Positions 33,008-41,205 are shown, counted from the stretch's first letter. The stretch: DNA of 64,000 nt from an uncultured Halomonas sp. (GCF_947490095.1 NZ_CANLFS010000007.1:81602-145601), one strand, 5' to 3'. Program-made: numbers and translations. The notes: a model not told the origin generated them from the sequence alone.

Positions 33008-34024
33008 ATGATTCGTCTCAAGGACGTCGCTCGGCAATCGGGCGTATCGGTGACCACGGTCTCCCATGTGGTCAACGATACGCGGCGCGTTGCTCCTGCT
33101 ACCCGAGCGCGGGTGCAGCGCGCCATCGCCGAACTCGGCTACCGACCCGACAGTATCGCCCGGACCCTGAAGTCGAATCGCAGCCGCACCATCGGAATGA
33201 TCGTGGCGGCCGCCAACAATCCCTTCTTCGCCGAGATCATCCGCGGCGTCGAGGATCACTGCTTCGACCACGGTTACAGCCTGATGCTGTGCAACACCGG
33301 CGACACGGGTACCCGACAGCTCTCCTACCTGCAGGCCCTGCGTGACAAGCGCGTCGACGGCCTGATCGTGATGACCGCCCATAGCGGGCCCGACTTCCTA
33401 GCGGCGCTGATGCGCCAGCCGTTGCCGACCGTGTTGATGGATGCCGACCCGGCCGGCGGCGAGGATATTGCCGTGGTCAACGATGATTCGCGGCTGGGGG
33501 CGAGGCTCGCCATCGAGCACCTGTTGGCGCGGGGCCTCACCGATATCGCGTTGTTGACCGGGCCAGCCTCGCATCCGCGGTCACGAGAGCGTTTGGCCGG
33601 CGCCCTGGCTACACTGGAGGAGGCGGGGCTGCGTCCGCCGGCCTCGCGCCTCGTCGCCACCAACCTGATGGCCGACGGTGGCCATCAGGCCATGCGCTGG
33701 CTGCTCGCTGCCGGGTCGCCTCCCCAGGCCCTGTTCGCCTTCAATGACCTGGTGGCCATCGGCGCCATGCGTGCGGCCCGCGAGCACGGGTTGGTGCTGC
33801 CGGACGAGCTTTCCGTGGTGGGCTACGATGACATTGAGCTGGGCCGCTATCTCACCCCGTCCCTGACCACCGTGCATCAGCCCGTCTATGAGCTCGGCGC
33901 GATGGCCAGCGCCCAGCTGATCGGGCGTCTGGAGCACGGAAGGCCCCTGGAGCCAGTGCGGCGCCTCGACCCAAGCCTGGTCGTCAGAGAGTCGGTGCAA
34001 GATCCGAAGCGCGAGTCGATTTAG
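33008..34024 (+). CDS. rbsR: LacI-family transcriptional repressor of the ribose operon
   Basis: 338 residues. N-terminal helix-turn-helix MIRLKDVARQSGVSVTTVSH, the hinge helix, then a periplasmic-binding-like sensor domain (TIGMIVAAANNPFFAEI, VVNDDSRLGARLAIEHL, VVGYDDIELGRYLTPSLTTV). It probably binds the palindrome at 29076-29087 and is released by ribose. It starts 13 bases after rbsB and ends the operon; no ribokinase gene (rbsK) follows, unlike the usual rbsDACBKR order. Confidence 0.92.
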   Translation: MIRLKDVARQSGVSVTTVSHVVNDTRRVAPATRARVQRAIAELGYRPDSIARTLKSNRSRTIGMIVAAANNPFFAEIIRGVEDHCFDHGYSLMLCNTGDTGTRQLSYLQALRDKRVDGLIVMTAHSGPDFLAALMRQPLPTVLMDADPAGGEDIAVVNDDSRLGARLAIEHLLARGLTDIALLTGPASHPRSRERLAGALATLEEAGLRPPASRLVATNLMADGGHQAMRWLLAAGSPPQALFAFNDLVAIGAMRAAREHGLVLPDELSVVGYDDIELGRYLTPSLTTVHQPVYELGAMASAQLIGRLEHGRPLEPVRRLDPSLVVRESVQDPKRESI

Positions 34025-34094
34025 GTCCCTCTGTGTTCAGCGCTTCTGCCGATGCGTAAAATGGCTTTCCGCGAACCAGCCTCCTGTCAACTCT

Positions 34095-34124
34095 TTGCCC
34101 ACTCAGTGGGCCGCCTCTTATAGC
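34095..34124 (+). promoter_or_regulatory. Possible promoter of the ZIP transporter gene
   Basis: TTGCCC (34095-34100), 18-base spacer, TATAGC (34119-34124), 16 bases before the GTG start. A hairpin CCCACTCAGTGGG lies within the spacer. The fit to consensus is moderate. Confidence 0.35.
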
Positions 34125-34140
34125 GAACGGTATCTCACGA

Positions 34141-34956
34141 GTGATCGACTTCCTTGTACAGCTAGACCCGGTTCTGCAGGCGCTTCTCGCCACCCTCTTT
34201 ACCTGGGGTGTCACGGCCGCCGGCGCGTCGCTGGTGTTCTTTACCAACCGGCTCGACGCCCGCTTCATGGACTCGATGCTTGGCTTTGCGGCTGGCGTCA
34301 TGATCGCGGCGAGCTTCTGGTCGCTGTTGTCTCCGGGCATCGAGATGGCCGAGCAACTGGGGCATATCCCCTGGCTGACCGCGGTGATCGGTTTCATGAG
34401 CGGGGGGATTTTCATGCGGCTGGCCGACCGCTTGCTGCCCCATCTGCATCCCGGGCTCGGGATGGACAAGAGCGAAGGCGTCAAGACGACCTGGCAACGC
34501 AGCACGCTGCTGGTGTTGGCGATCACGCTGCACAATGTCCCCGAAGGACTCGCCGTCGGCGTGGCTTTCGGTGCGGTGGCTGCCGATCTGCCTTCCGCCA
34601 CCATAGGCGGTGCCTTCGCTCTGGCCGTAGGCATCGGTATCCAGAACTTCCCGGAGGGCACGGTGGTCGCCATGCCCCTGAGACGCGAGGGAATGAGTAA
34701 GCGGAAGAGCTTCTTCATGGGGCAGGCGTCGGGCATCGTCGAGCCGATCGCCGGCGTCATCGGCGCGATCTTCGTCATGAAGATGCAGGGTATTCTGCCC
34801 TATGCGCTCTGCTTCGCCGCCGGGGCCATGATCTTTGTCGTGGTAGAGGAGCTGATTCCCGAGTCTCAGCGAAAGCACGAGAATATCGATCTGGTGACCC
34901 TGGCCACGATGACCGGCTTCGCGGTCATGATGGTGCTGGATGTGTCCCTGGGCTGA
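34141..34956 (+). CDS. ZIP-family divalent metal transporter
   Basis: 271 residues with eight membrane helices, ZupT/GufA-like. The metal site motifs are both intact: HNVPEGLAVGVAFG in helix IV and GIQNFPEGTVVAMPL in helix V. It imports Zn2+ or related divalent metals across the inner membrane. A GTG start at 34141 is used; the alignment with family N-termini supports it, but the ribosome site is weak. Monocistronic and ended by a strong terminator. Confidence 0.88.
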   Translation: MIDFLVQLDPVLQALLATLFTWGVTAAGASLVFFTNRLDARFMDSMLGFAAGVMIAASFWSLLSPGIEMAEQLGHIPWLTAVIGFMSGGIFMRLADRLLPHLHPGLGMDKSEGVKTTWQRSTLLVLAITLHNVPEGLAVGVAFGAVAADLPSATIGGAFALAVGIGIQNFPEGTVVAMPLRREGMSKRKSFFMGQASGIVEPIAGVIGAIFVMKMQGILPYALCFAAGAMIFVVVEELIPESQRKHENIDLVTLATMTGFAVMMVLDVSLG

Positions 34957-34975
34957 TTCGCGGACGTTGCAATAA

Positions 34976-35015
34976 CACAACACGGCCGTGGCGGGCCTGC
35001 CACGGCCGTGTTGTG
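34976..35015. terminator. Bidirectional terminator hairpin
   Basis: Perfect 17-bp arms (34976-34992, 34999-35015) with loop GGGCCT, core CACGGCCGTGGC/GCCACGGCCGTG, flanked by CACAA and TTGTG. Between the convergent ZIP and peroxiredoxin genes. Confidence 0.85.
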
Positions 35016-35031
35016 TTTCGGGGCAAGCGGT

Positions 35032-35508
35032 TTAAAGCTGGTTGAGAACCGTGTCGGCGCTGCTCTTGTCGACGCCCTTGTTGTCGACACCTAGATACTC
35101 GACCACCCCGTCATTGACGATGGCGGCGAAGCGCTTGCAGCGAGTCCCCATGCCGCCACCGCTGGCGTCCAGCTCAAGCCCGAGTTCGCGGGTCAGGTCG
35201 GCATTGCCATCGGCCAGCATGGTAATGGCCTGGGCGTTCTGGTCCTGCTGCCAGGCGCCCAATACGAAGGCGTCGTTCACCGCGAGGCAGGCGATGGCAT
35301 CGACCCCCTTGGCCTTCAGCTTGTCGGCGTTGACCACGAAGCCCGGCATATGGGTGTTGGAGCAGCCGGGGGTAAAGGCACCGGGTACCGCGAACAGCAC
35401 GACTTTCTTGCCGCTGAAGAACTCGCTGGTGCGAATGTCCTCGGGGCCTTCCGCGCCGTTGGTCTTGATCGTCACGTCGGGAATGCGCTCGCCGATAGTC
35501 ATGGTCAT
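35032..35508 (-). CDS. Peroxiredoxin, Prx5-type
   Basis: 158 residues. The thioredoxin-fold peroxidatic site is VPGAFTPGCSNTHMPGF (Cys near 49), characteristic of Prx5 peroxiredoxins that use glutathione/glutaredoxin or thioredoxin. It reduces H2O2 and organic hydroperoxides in the cytoplasm. The ATG at 35508 (MTMTIGERIP) follows GGAGA; the open frame upstream overlaps the next gene and lacks family sequence. No glutaredoxin domain is fused. Divergent from the hypothetical gene at 35656. Confidence 0.9.
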   Translation of the reverse strand: MTMTIGERIPDVTIKTNGAEGPEDIRTSEFFSGKKVVLFAVPGAFTPGCSNTHMPGFVVNADKLKAKGVDAIACLAVNDAFVLGAWQQDQNAQAITMLADGNADLTRELGLELDASGGGMGTRCKRFAAIVNDGVVEYLGVDNKGVDKSSADTVLNQL

Positions 35509-35616
35509 GGGGAAATCTCCATCGTTCGGGTGGGGAATTGCACCGCCAGTCTGCCCCGGGAAAGGGGCCTTCGACAAACCCGGGATGATCTCAAGGGATG
35601 GTATCCGTGGGAGTTC

Positions 35617-35625
35617 TGGTATAAT
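35617..35625 (+). promoter_or_regulatory. Extended -10 promoter of the hypothetical gene
   Basis: TGGTATAAT: a consensus -10 TATAAT (35620-35625) preceded by TGG, an extended -10. No clear -35. Transcription would start near 35632, about 24 bases before the start codon. Confidence 0.6.
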
Positions 35626-35655
35626 CGCGCGATGATTGAAGCAGACGGAGACATG

Positions 35656-36015
35656 ATGGAAACGGAACTTAGTGAATTCGAACGGCAGATGCGTCGTGAT
35701 ATCAACAGTTTCATGGATAAGGCCCAGGAGACCCGGCGCAAGGCGACCACTTCGGCGCCGGAATGGCCGATTGAGGCCGACGACGAGGCGAGCAAGGCAC
35801 AGCCCAAGGCGCCGCGCAGCAAGCCCGGCGGCGCGCCGAAGACCGGACATCGGGTCAAGCTGGCCGTGCGCACCAAGCAGCTCGAGATGGATACCGTGTT
35901 CGAGCATGTTTCGTCGAGCATTTCCAAGATAGAAGCACAGCTGGAAGCCGAGAAGGCTGCCCGCAAGGCCGGTTACCCCATCATCGGCTATGTCATCGAG
36001 ACCAACCGGCTGTAA
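35656..36015 (+). CDS. Small hypothetical protein, charged and helical
   Basis: 119 residues, no family recognised. The N-terminal half is acidic then Lys/Ala/Pro-rich (SKAQPKAPRSKPGGAPKTG), likely disordered. The C-terminal third is a probable amphipathic helix or short coiled coil (VFEHVSSSISKIEAQLEAEKAARK) ending in YPIIGYVIETNRL. Adjacent ATGs at 35653 and 35656 follow ACGGAG; the second has better spacing. An extended -10 promoter directly upstream and normal codon use suggest a real gene. No membrane segment. Function unknown. Confidence 0.7.
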   Translation: METELSEFERQMRRDINSFMDKAQETRRKATTSAPEWPIEADDEASKAQPKAPRSKPGGAPKTGHRVKLAVRTKQLEMDTVFEHVSSSISKIEAQLEAEKAARKAGYPIIGYVIETNRL

Positions 36016-36071
36016 TCCATCCTCGGCTGGGCTAGGCTTTGGGCATTTCCTGCCCCGGAGCCGTCGAACGC

Positions 36072-36917
36072 ATGAAGATCACTCAGCTCAATATCTATCC
36101 GGTCAAGTCGCTGGGCGCCATCGCATTGGACGAGGTTGAACTTACCCTCGAGGGGCTCGCCTGGGATCGCCGCTGGATGGTGGTCGATGATGTGGGGCGC
36201 TTCGTCACCCAGCGCCAGTTGCCGGCCATGGCGGCCATCCGCGTCAGCCTCGAAGCCGATGCCCTGATGTTGCGCCACCCCGATGCCGAGGCATTACGCG
36301 TGCCCCTGAAGGGAGAGGGCCAGCAACGGCTGTGGGTCCATGTCTGGGACGATCGCTGTGCCGCCCTGGATGAAGGGGTCGAGGCCAGGGAGTGGCTGAG
36401 AGCGGTGCTGGGCGATGTCAAGGGCAGCGGCCTGCGCCTGGTGCGCTTCGCGCCCGATCACCGGCGCCGCGTCGAGCCGCATTTCCTCGCTTCCGGGGAG
36501 CAGGCGCATACCGGCTTCGCCGATGGCTATCCCTTCCTGGTAGTGGGTGAGGCATCGCTTGACGCGCTGAATCACCGATTGGCGGCCAAGGAGCTCGAGT
36601 CGGTACCCATGAGCCGCTTTCGCCCCAGCATCGTGGTGGATCACGCGGCGCCCTTCGCCGAGGATGGCTGGCACGAGCTGGCGGCCGCCGACGGTGGCTG
36701 GCGGCTGGGGCTGCGCAAGCCCTGCCAGCGCTGCAAGATTACCACCGTGGACCAGCGTAGCGGCGAGATTGTCGTGCCGGGCGAGCCATTGCGCACCCTG
36801 GTGGAGATGAATACCCGGCTGGCCCCGGGGGGATACCTCGGCCAGAACGCTATTCTGCTGCTTGGTGACGGCGCGAGGCTGGTCGTCGGCGACTCGGTGG
36901 TCGCAAGCCCCCGGTGA
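36072..36917 (+). CDS. MOSC-domain protein with MOSC N-terminal barrel (YcbX-like)
   Basis: 281 residues. The N-terminal beta barrel starts MKITQLNIYPVKSLGAIALD; the MOSC domain follows (about 130-275) with the cofactor-binding Cys in GLRKPCQRCKITTVD. The family binds molybdenum cofactor and reduces N-hydroxylated compounds (mARC/YcbX activity). The E. coli YcbX ferredoxin domain is absent, so an outside electron donor is needed. The start ATG at 36072 matches the family; upstream in-frame codons lack a ribosome site. Confidence 0.86.
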   Translation: MKITQLNIYPVKSLGAIALDEVELTLEGLAWDRRWMVVDDVGRFVTQRQLPAMAAIRVSLEADALMLRHPDAEALRVPLKGEGQQRLWVHVWDDRCAALDEGVEAREWLRAVLGDVKGSGLRLVRFAPDHRRRVEPHFLASGEQAHTGFADGYPFLVVGEASLDALNHRLAAKELESVPMSRFRPSIVVDHAAPFAEDGWHELAAADGGWRLGLRKPCQRCKITTVDQRSGEIVVPGEPLRTLVEMNTRLAPGGYLGQNAILLLGDGARLVVGDSVVASPR

Positions 36918-37055
36918 GCGGCGCGGGTCGCGGCGGCCTTCGGTGGCCGGCAGGGCGATTCAGTGTCGCCTTTCGATAAATTGGAACGCTTTTCCATTAG
37001 TGCCTTTCTAGGCTATGATGCCTGACCACTCTGCTACTTGTGCAAGGAGCCTGTC

Positions 37056-37496
37056 ATGAGCTTTCACGTCTATCTTTCCGGCGAGATTCACACCGATTGG
37101 CGCGACGAGATCCAACGCGGTGCCGAGGCGGCCGGCCTCGACGTGGTGTTCAGCGCACCGGTGACCGATCATGACGCCAGCGATGCCGCCGGCGACCACC
37201 TGGGCGAGACGCCGAGCCAGTTCTGGCGCGACCACCAGTCTTCCAAGGTCAATGCCATCCGCACGCGGACCCTGATCGAGCAGAGCGACCTGGTGGTGGT
37301 GCGCTTCGGCGACAAGTACAAGCAGTGGAATGCCGCCTTCGATGCCGGCTACTGCGCCGCCCTGGGCAAGCCCTATGTGACCCTCCACGGCGAAGAGATC
37401 GTACATCCGCTCAAGGAAGTCGATGCCGAAGCCCAGGCATGGTGCACCACCACCGACCAGGTGGTCGAGGTGCTGCGCTACGTGCTCAAGGCCTGA
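37056..37496 (+). CDS. YtoQ-family protein
   Basis: 146 residues of the YtoQ family: MSFHVYLSGEIHTDWRDEI at the start, the central VFSAPVTDHDASDAAGDHLG, and AFDAGYCAALGKPYVTLHGEEIVHPLKEVD. The fold and sequence resemble nucleoside 2-deoxyribosyltransferases, but the activity of YtoQ proteins is not established. AAGGAG (37044-37049) fixes the start. TATGAT at about 37014 may be its -10. It is followed 62 bases later by a DUF488 gene on the same strand, perhaps in one transcript. Confidence 0.82.
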   Translation: MSFHVYLSGEIHTDWRDEIQRGAEAAGLDVVFSAPVTDHDASDAAGDHLGETPSQFWRDHQSSKVNAIRTRTLIEQSDLVVVRFGDKYKQWNAAFDAGYCAALGKPYVTLHGEEIVHPLKEVDAEAQAWCTTTDQVVEVLRYVLKA

Positions 37497-37558
37497 GTTC
37501 AAAACCGCGGCGTCGATTGGCTACACTGGGGGTAACATTCTCCACGGAGGTGACCCTC

Positions 37559-37933
37559 ATGAGCCTGGAGTTGAAGCGTGCCTTCGACGCCGCGCATCGT
37601 GACGACGGCTATCGTGTGCTGGTGGACCGTCTCTGGCCCCGGGGCGTATCCAAGGATGACGCGAGCATCGACGAGTGGCCGAAGGAAGCCGCCCCCAGCG
37701 ACACGCTGCGCAAGGCCTTCCATGCCGGCGATTATGGCTGGGGCGAGTTCCGCCGCCGCTACCTGGGCGAGCTCAAGGCGCATCGCGAGCGCCTCAGGCC
37801 GCTGGCGCGGCGTGCCCTGAAGGAGAGGGTGACCCTGGTGTTTGCCGCCAAGGATGAACGCCACAACAATGCCCGGGTGCTCGCCGAATATTTAGCCATG
37901 CTCGAGCCGCACCTGCGCGCCGAGACGCGTTAG
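37559..37933 (+). CDS. DUF488 (YeaO-like) protein
   Basis: 124 residues. The family motif is DGYRVLVDRLWPRGVSKDDASIDEWPKEAAPSD split over residues ~17-48, and VTLVFAAKDERHNNARVLAEYL at the C-terminus. Crystal structures of relatives exist but the biochemical role is unknown. A GGAGG ribosome site lies 9 bases before the ATG at 37559, which decides the start against the longer open frame. Downstream of ytoQ-like gene, same strand. Confidence 0.85.
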   Translation: MSLELKRAFDAAHRDDGYRVLVDRLWPRGVSKDDASIDEWPKEAAPSDTLRKAFHAGDYGWGEFRRRYLGELKAHRERLRPLARRALKERVTLVFAAKDERHNNARVLAEYLAMLEPHLRAETR

Positions 37934-38032
37934 CGGGTCGGCCAATGCTGTCGCAGCGGCTAACTTTCTGCCACAAGCTGCTAACTTCAAGGGAAGGCGG
38001 TGATCTTGCCGCCTTTCTGCGAGGTGGCCGCC

Positions 38033-39007
38033 ATGCTGTTTATCACCAACCGTTTTCCTACCCAGAGTATCCGCACGCGGATCGACCGGAACTTCACCTT
38101 CGATCTCAACAATAATGCCGCCAGCAACTCGGTGTTCTATTGCGAGCGTCAGGGGAAGGGGGCCTACCGGGAAATCGGCAGTTCGGCCTTCCTCCGGCGG
38201 CTCAAGGACGCCGGTGTCGACCAGGTGCTGATCTATATTCACGGCTTCTCCAACCTGCCCGAGGATGTGTTCATCGCGGTTCGCGAGTTCCAGGGCCTCT
38301 GCGATGCCACCGGGCCCGGCGAGGTGCTGGTGGTGCCCCTGGTATGGCCCTGTGACAACGACCTGGGGGTGGTGAAGGACTACTGGGACGACCAGGAGTC
38401 CGCCGACTTGAGTGGCTTCTCCTTCGCTCGGGTGCTGCAGCGTTTCCTGGACTGGCGCGAGGGTGAGCAGTTCGCGCATGACCCGACCCCCTGCCTCAAG
38501 CGCATCAACGTGCTGGCTCATTCCATGGGCAACCGTGTGCTGCGCGAGACCCTTCGCGTCTGGCACAAGTACTCGTTGCCGGGCGGCGTGCCGCTGCTGT
38601 TTCGCAATACCTTCCTCATCGCCGCCGATATCGTCAACGAGTCCCTCGAGGCGGGACACAGCGGCGAGCCGATCGTGCATAGCTCGCGCAATGTGACCGT
38701 CTACTTCGCCTCGGACGACCTGGCGCTGCGTGCCAGCAAGGCCTCCAACCTGAAAAACCGCATCGCCTCCCGGCGGCTCGGCCACAGCGGCCCGGAGGAC
38801 ATGACTCGGGTGGCACGCAATGTGTTTGCGGTCGACTGCGACGACGTCAACACCCGCTACGACTTCCCCAAGGGGCATTCCTATTTTCGGTCGGGCATCG
38901 TGCCCGGCGAACCCGGCGTGGTGTTTCAACACCTGTTTGTTGCCCTGCAGAGCGGTCGGGTCTTTCCCGAAGACGCGTCGCGTCGCATGACCATCCTGCG
39001 CGATTGA
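38033..39007 (+). CDS. Alpha/beta hydrolase, DUF900-type
   Basis: 324 residues. The N-terminus LFITNRFPTQSIRTRID is typical of DUF900 hydrolases; the core includes VLIYIHGFSNLPED (oxyanion), the nucleophile elbow INVLAHSMGNRVL (Ser near 168) and a likely acid/His pair further on (VFAVDCDD, KGHSYF). No signal peptide or membrane anchor, so cytoplasmic. The natural ester or amide substrate is unknown. The ATG at 38033 follows GAGG; upstream in-frame codons lack support. Confidence 0.78.
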   Translation: MLFITNRFPTQSIRTRIDRNFTFDLNNNAASNSVFYCERQGKGAYREIGSSAFLRRLKDAGVDQVLIYIHGFSNLPEDVFIAVREFQGLCDATGPGEVLVVPLVWPCDNDLGVVKDYWDDQESADLSGFSFARVLQRFLDWREGEQFAHDPTPCLKRINVLAHSMGNRVLRETLRVWHKYSLPGGVPLLFRNTFLIAADIVNESLEAGHSGEPIVHSSRNVTVYFASDDLALRASKASNLKNRIASRRLGHSGPEDMTRVARNVFAVDCDDVNTRYDFPKGHSYFRSGIVPGEPGVVFQHLFVALQSGRVFPEDASRRMTILRD

Positions 39008-39014
39008 GGGGGCG

Positions 39015-39830
39015 TCAGGGCTTGACTGCCTGCACGTGCATCCAGTCGAAGTTGCGTGTGCGCCCCAGGCTGACCCAGCCTTCCTCCTCCCAGAGTCGCC
39101 ACCAGGTGTCATACTCCGGCCGGGCCAGGCGTGCCCGGTCGCGCCCCCATTTCAGCTTGTTGTGGCTCGGGTCCCAGTCGATGGCCAGGCCCCAGGCATG
39201 GGTCGACCAGCGGGTGCCGCCACGCTTGCGGCGCTGGTTGTAGCAGCCGCCGTAGCGATGCAGGCCCAGTTCCTTGAGGCGCTGGGGCCCGTAATGGTCA
39301 TGCACCCGCTCCAGGATGCGCGCCAGGCTGTCGGCGACCCGCTCATGGCAGCCGATGCCACTCGGGTGGGTGCTCGGGTCCCAGGCCAGCGCAAGTGTCC
39401 AGGGGCAGGGGACCACCGTCAGTGGCGGCCGGCGTGTCGGGGAGCCCAGCACCGACTCCAGCTCACTCTCCCTGTGCCAGCCGTTGGGGTTGGTATCCAG
39501 CGGCGGCTGGTCGCGCCAGGGGGCCGGCTTGCTGCCGGTGGCCTGGAGGGTGTGGAGTACGTCCACCGCATGCTCGGTCTGAGGCCCCCATAATCCATCG
39601 ATGGGGCCGGCCTCGATCTGCTGCTGCCGGCAGGCGATCTGCAGGCAGGCGACGGCCCGGCGGCGATCGCTCCAGCCCTCGGCCCCCTCGGGCAGTTGGC
39701 CGGTGTGCTCCTGTAAGGCGGCATTCACGGCCGCCAGGGTCCGGGGGCCGCGAATACCGTCGATACTGCCGTGATAGGCGTTCTGGTCGGCGAGAAACTG
39801 CTGAAGGGTACGAACGGCGGTCTTGTTCAT
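39015..39830 (-). CDS. Endolysin-like protein: peptidoglycan-binding domains plus M15-type peptidase
   Basis: 271 residues. Two PG_binding_1-type modules come first (AYHGSIDGIRGPRTLAAVNAAL; ACRQQQIEAGPIDGLWGPQT), then a VanY/M15-type peptidase with zinc ligands in TRWSTHAWGLAIDWDP (His and Asp) and NFDWMHVQ (His). Such enzymes cut D-Ala-containing cross-links. No signal peptide or membrane segment is visible, so export would need a holin or lysis, as for phage endolysins. No other phage gene is nearby. Convergent with the hydrolase gene, whose stop is 8 bases away. Confidence 0.8.
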   Translation of the reverse strand: MNKTAVRTLQQFLADQNAYHGSIDGIRGPRTLAAVNAALQEHTGQLPEGAEGWSDRRRAVACLQIACRQQQIEAGPIDGLWGPQTEHAVDVLHTLQATGSKPAPWRDQPPLDTNPNGWHRESELESVLGSPTRRPPLTVVPCPWTLALAWDPSTHPSGIGCHERVADSLARILERVHDHYGPQRLKELGLHRYGGCYNQRRKRGGTRWSTHAWGLAIDWDPSHNKLKWGRDRARLARPEYDTWWRLWEEEGWVSLGRTRNFDWMHVQAVKP

Positions 39831-39966
39831 GGTGTTGCCCCCCTCGCTGGGATCGAGGTGCCACGGCCGCCATGGCCGAGCTTACGCCCACAGTGTAGGC
39901 GATACCCACGCCGCCGCCCCCGGCCAGGAGCTGGCCAGGGGCGCTATCGCGACTGACGGGTTCCCC

Positions 39967-40416
39967 TCAGAGGGTCATGAATGGCTGGGCCTCGCCATCG
40001 CGGAACTGGTAGACGTTCCACGCTTCCTGCTTGGGTCCTGGCATGCCAGGAGTGCCGATGGGCATGCCGGCAAGGCCGATGCCATCGGTGTCGGGGCGCT
40101 CCTCGAAGAGCTTCTCGAGGGCCGCGAAGGGCACATGACCCTCGATGGCGTAACCGCCCATCTCGATGGTGTGGCAGGCGCCGAGGCCGTAGGGCAGGCC
40201 TACGCTCTTCTTGACCTGGCCGAGCGACACGTCGTCGACGATGGTGACATCGACGCCGTGCTCCTCTAGATGACGGGCGTACTTGTCACAACAAATACAC
40301 TGGGGGTTCTTGTAGAGGGTCGCCTCGGCGGGCAGGGCGGCGTGGGCGGTGCCGGTACCCAGCAGCAGGGAGGCAGACATGAGCAGGGTGGCGCTTGAAG
40401 GGATGCGATTCAGCAT
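39967..40416 (-). CDS. DUF411 periplasmic metal-binding protein
   Basis: 149 residues. A signal peptide (MLNRIPSSATLLMSASLLLGTGTAHA) precedes a DUF411 domain with the CxCC motif YKNPQCICCDKYARHLEEHG and GACHTIEMGGYAIEGHVP. DUF411 proteins bind copper and are often near cop genes. Here no copper efflux gene is adjacent. A promoter-like pair and a structured leader precede it (40458-40547). Confidence 0.86.
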   Translation of the reverse strand: MLNRIPSSATLLMSASLLLGTGTAHAALPAEATLYKNPQCICCDKYARHLEEHGVDVTIVDDVSLGQVKKSVGLPYGLGACHTIEMGGYAIEGHVPFAALEKLFEERPDTDGIGLAGMPIGTPGMPGPKQEAWNVYQFRDGEAQPFMTL

Positions 40417-40457
40417 GACACTTTTCCTGGTCCAGATGACGTGGTTACGCAGGGTTG

Positions 40458-40498
40458 TCTCTCGGCCAGCCTCAGGCTAAGGAGATTCGGCCGAGAGA
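40458..40498 (-). promoter_or_regulatory. Structured leader of the DUF411 gene
   Basis: Outer arms TCTCTCGGCC (40458-40467) and GGCCGAGAGA (40489-40498) pair perfectly; inside, AGCCT/AGGCT (40468-40478) forms a second hairpin. It sits between the promoter and the start codon of DUF411 on the minus strand. Confidence 0.45.
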
Positions 40499-40517
40499 GA
40501 GAAGGTTAGTCTTGAAA

Positions 40518-40547
40518 TATACATCTTATGTGTAGCACCCAGGTCAA
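40518..40547 (-). promoter_or_regulatory. Possible promoter of the DUF411 gene
   Basis: On the minus strand: TTGACC (40542-40547), 18-base spacer, TGTATA (40518-40523). The slightly long spacer would suit a MerR-type activator such as CueR, but no clear dyad was found. Confidence 0.35.
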
Positions 40548-40566
40548 GAGCTGTGCTGGGTCAAGG

Positions 40567-41205
40567 TCAGGGGGCTTCTTCGGGCAGGGTATCCACCAGG
40601 CCCAGCGCCACGCACAGGCGCACCAGCTCGGCCAGGTTGGCGGCGCCCAGCGCCTTCATGGCGCGCAGCCGGTAGATCTCCACGGTCTTGGGACTGATTC
40701 CGAGGTGGTCGGCCACCTCGCGGCTGGTCAGGCCTCGGGCCACATGCACCAGGATCTGGCGTTCCTTGGGGCGCAGCGCCGCATAGCGCTCGCGCAGTGC
40801 CTCCCGGCGGAGGCTGGCCCGGCGGGCCTGCCGATGGGCGTGAAGCGCCTGCTGCACGATGTCGATCAGCTGCTGGTGGTTGAAGGGCTTCTCGAGAAAG
40901 TCGTGGGCGCCGGCCTTGAGGGCGGAGACGGCCATGGGCACGTCGCCATGGCCGGTCATGAAGATCACCGGTGGCGCCTTGTCCCGTTCGCCGAGGCGTT
41001 GTTGTACCTGCAGGCCGGATAGGCCGGGCATGCGCACATCCAGCAGTACCGTATCGAAGCCGTCGGGGTCGGCGGCCAGGAAGGCCTCGCCATCGGCGAA
41101 GAGGCGGCTTTCGATGCCCACGGAGTCCAGCAACCAGGCCAGGGAGTCGCGCAGGGCCTGGTCATCATCGACGATGGCGATGCAGGGTGAAGTGATATCG
41201 GTCAT
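40567..41205 (-). CDS. FixJ/TodT-type response regulator
   Basis: 212 residues. Receiver domain: acidic pair IAIVDDDQALRDS, phospho-acceptor Asp in DTVLLDVRMPGLSG (~57), Thr in VIFMTGHGDVPMAV and Lys in DFLEKPF. LuxR/NarL-type DNA-binding domain: LRPKERQILVHVARGLTSRE, VADHLGISPKTVEIYRLRAM. It is activated by the kinase just upstream, whose stop overlaps its start in ATGA (41202-41205). The target genes are not evident from neighbours. Confidence 0.92.
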   Translation of the reverse strand: MTDITSPCIAIVDDDQALRDSLAWLLDSVGIESRLFADGEAFLAADPDGFDTVLLDVRMPGLSGLQVQQRLGERDKAPPVIFMTGHGDVPMAVSALKAGAHDFLEKPFNHQQLIDIVQQALHAHRQARRASLRREALRERYAALRPKERQILVHVARGLTSREVADHLGISPKTVEIYRLRAMKALGAANLAELVRLCVALGLVDTLPEEAP

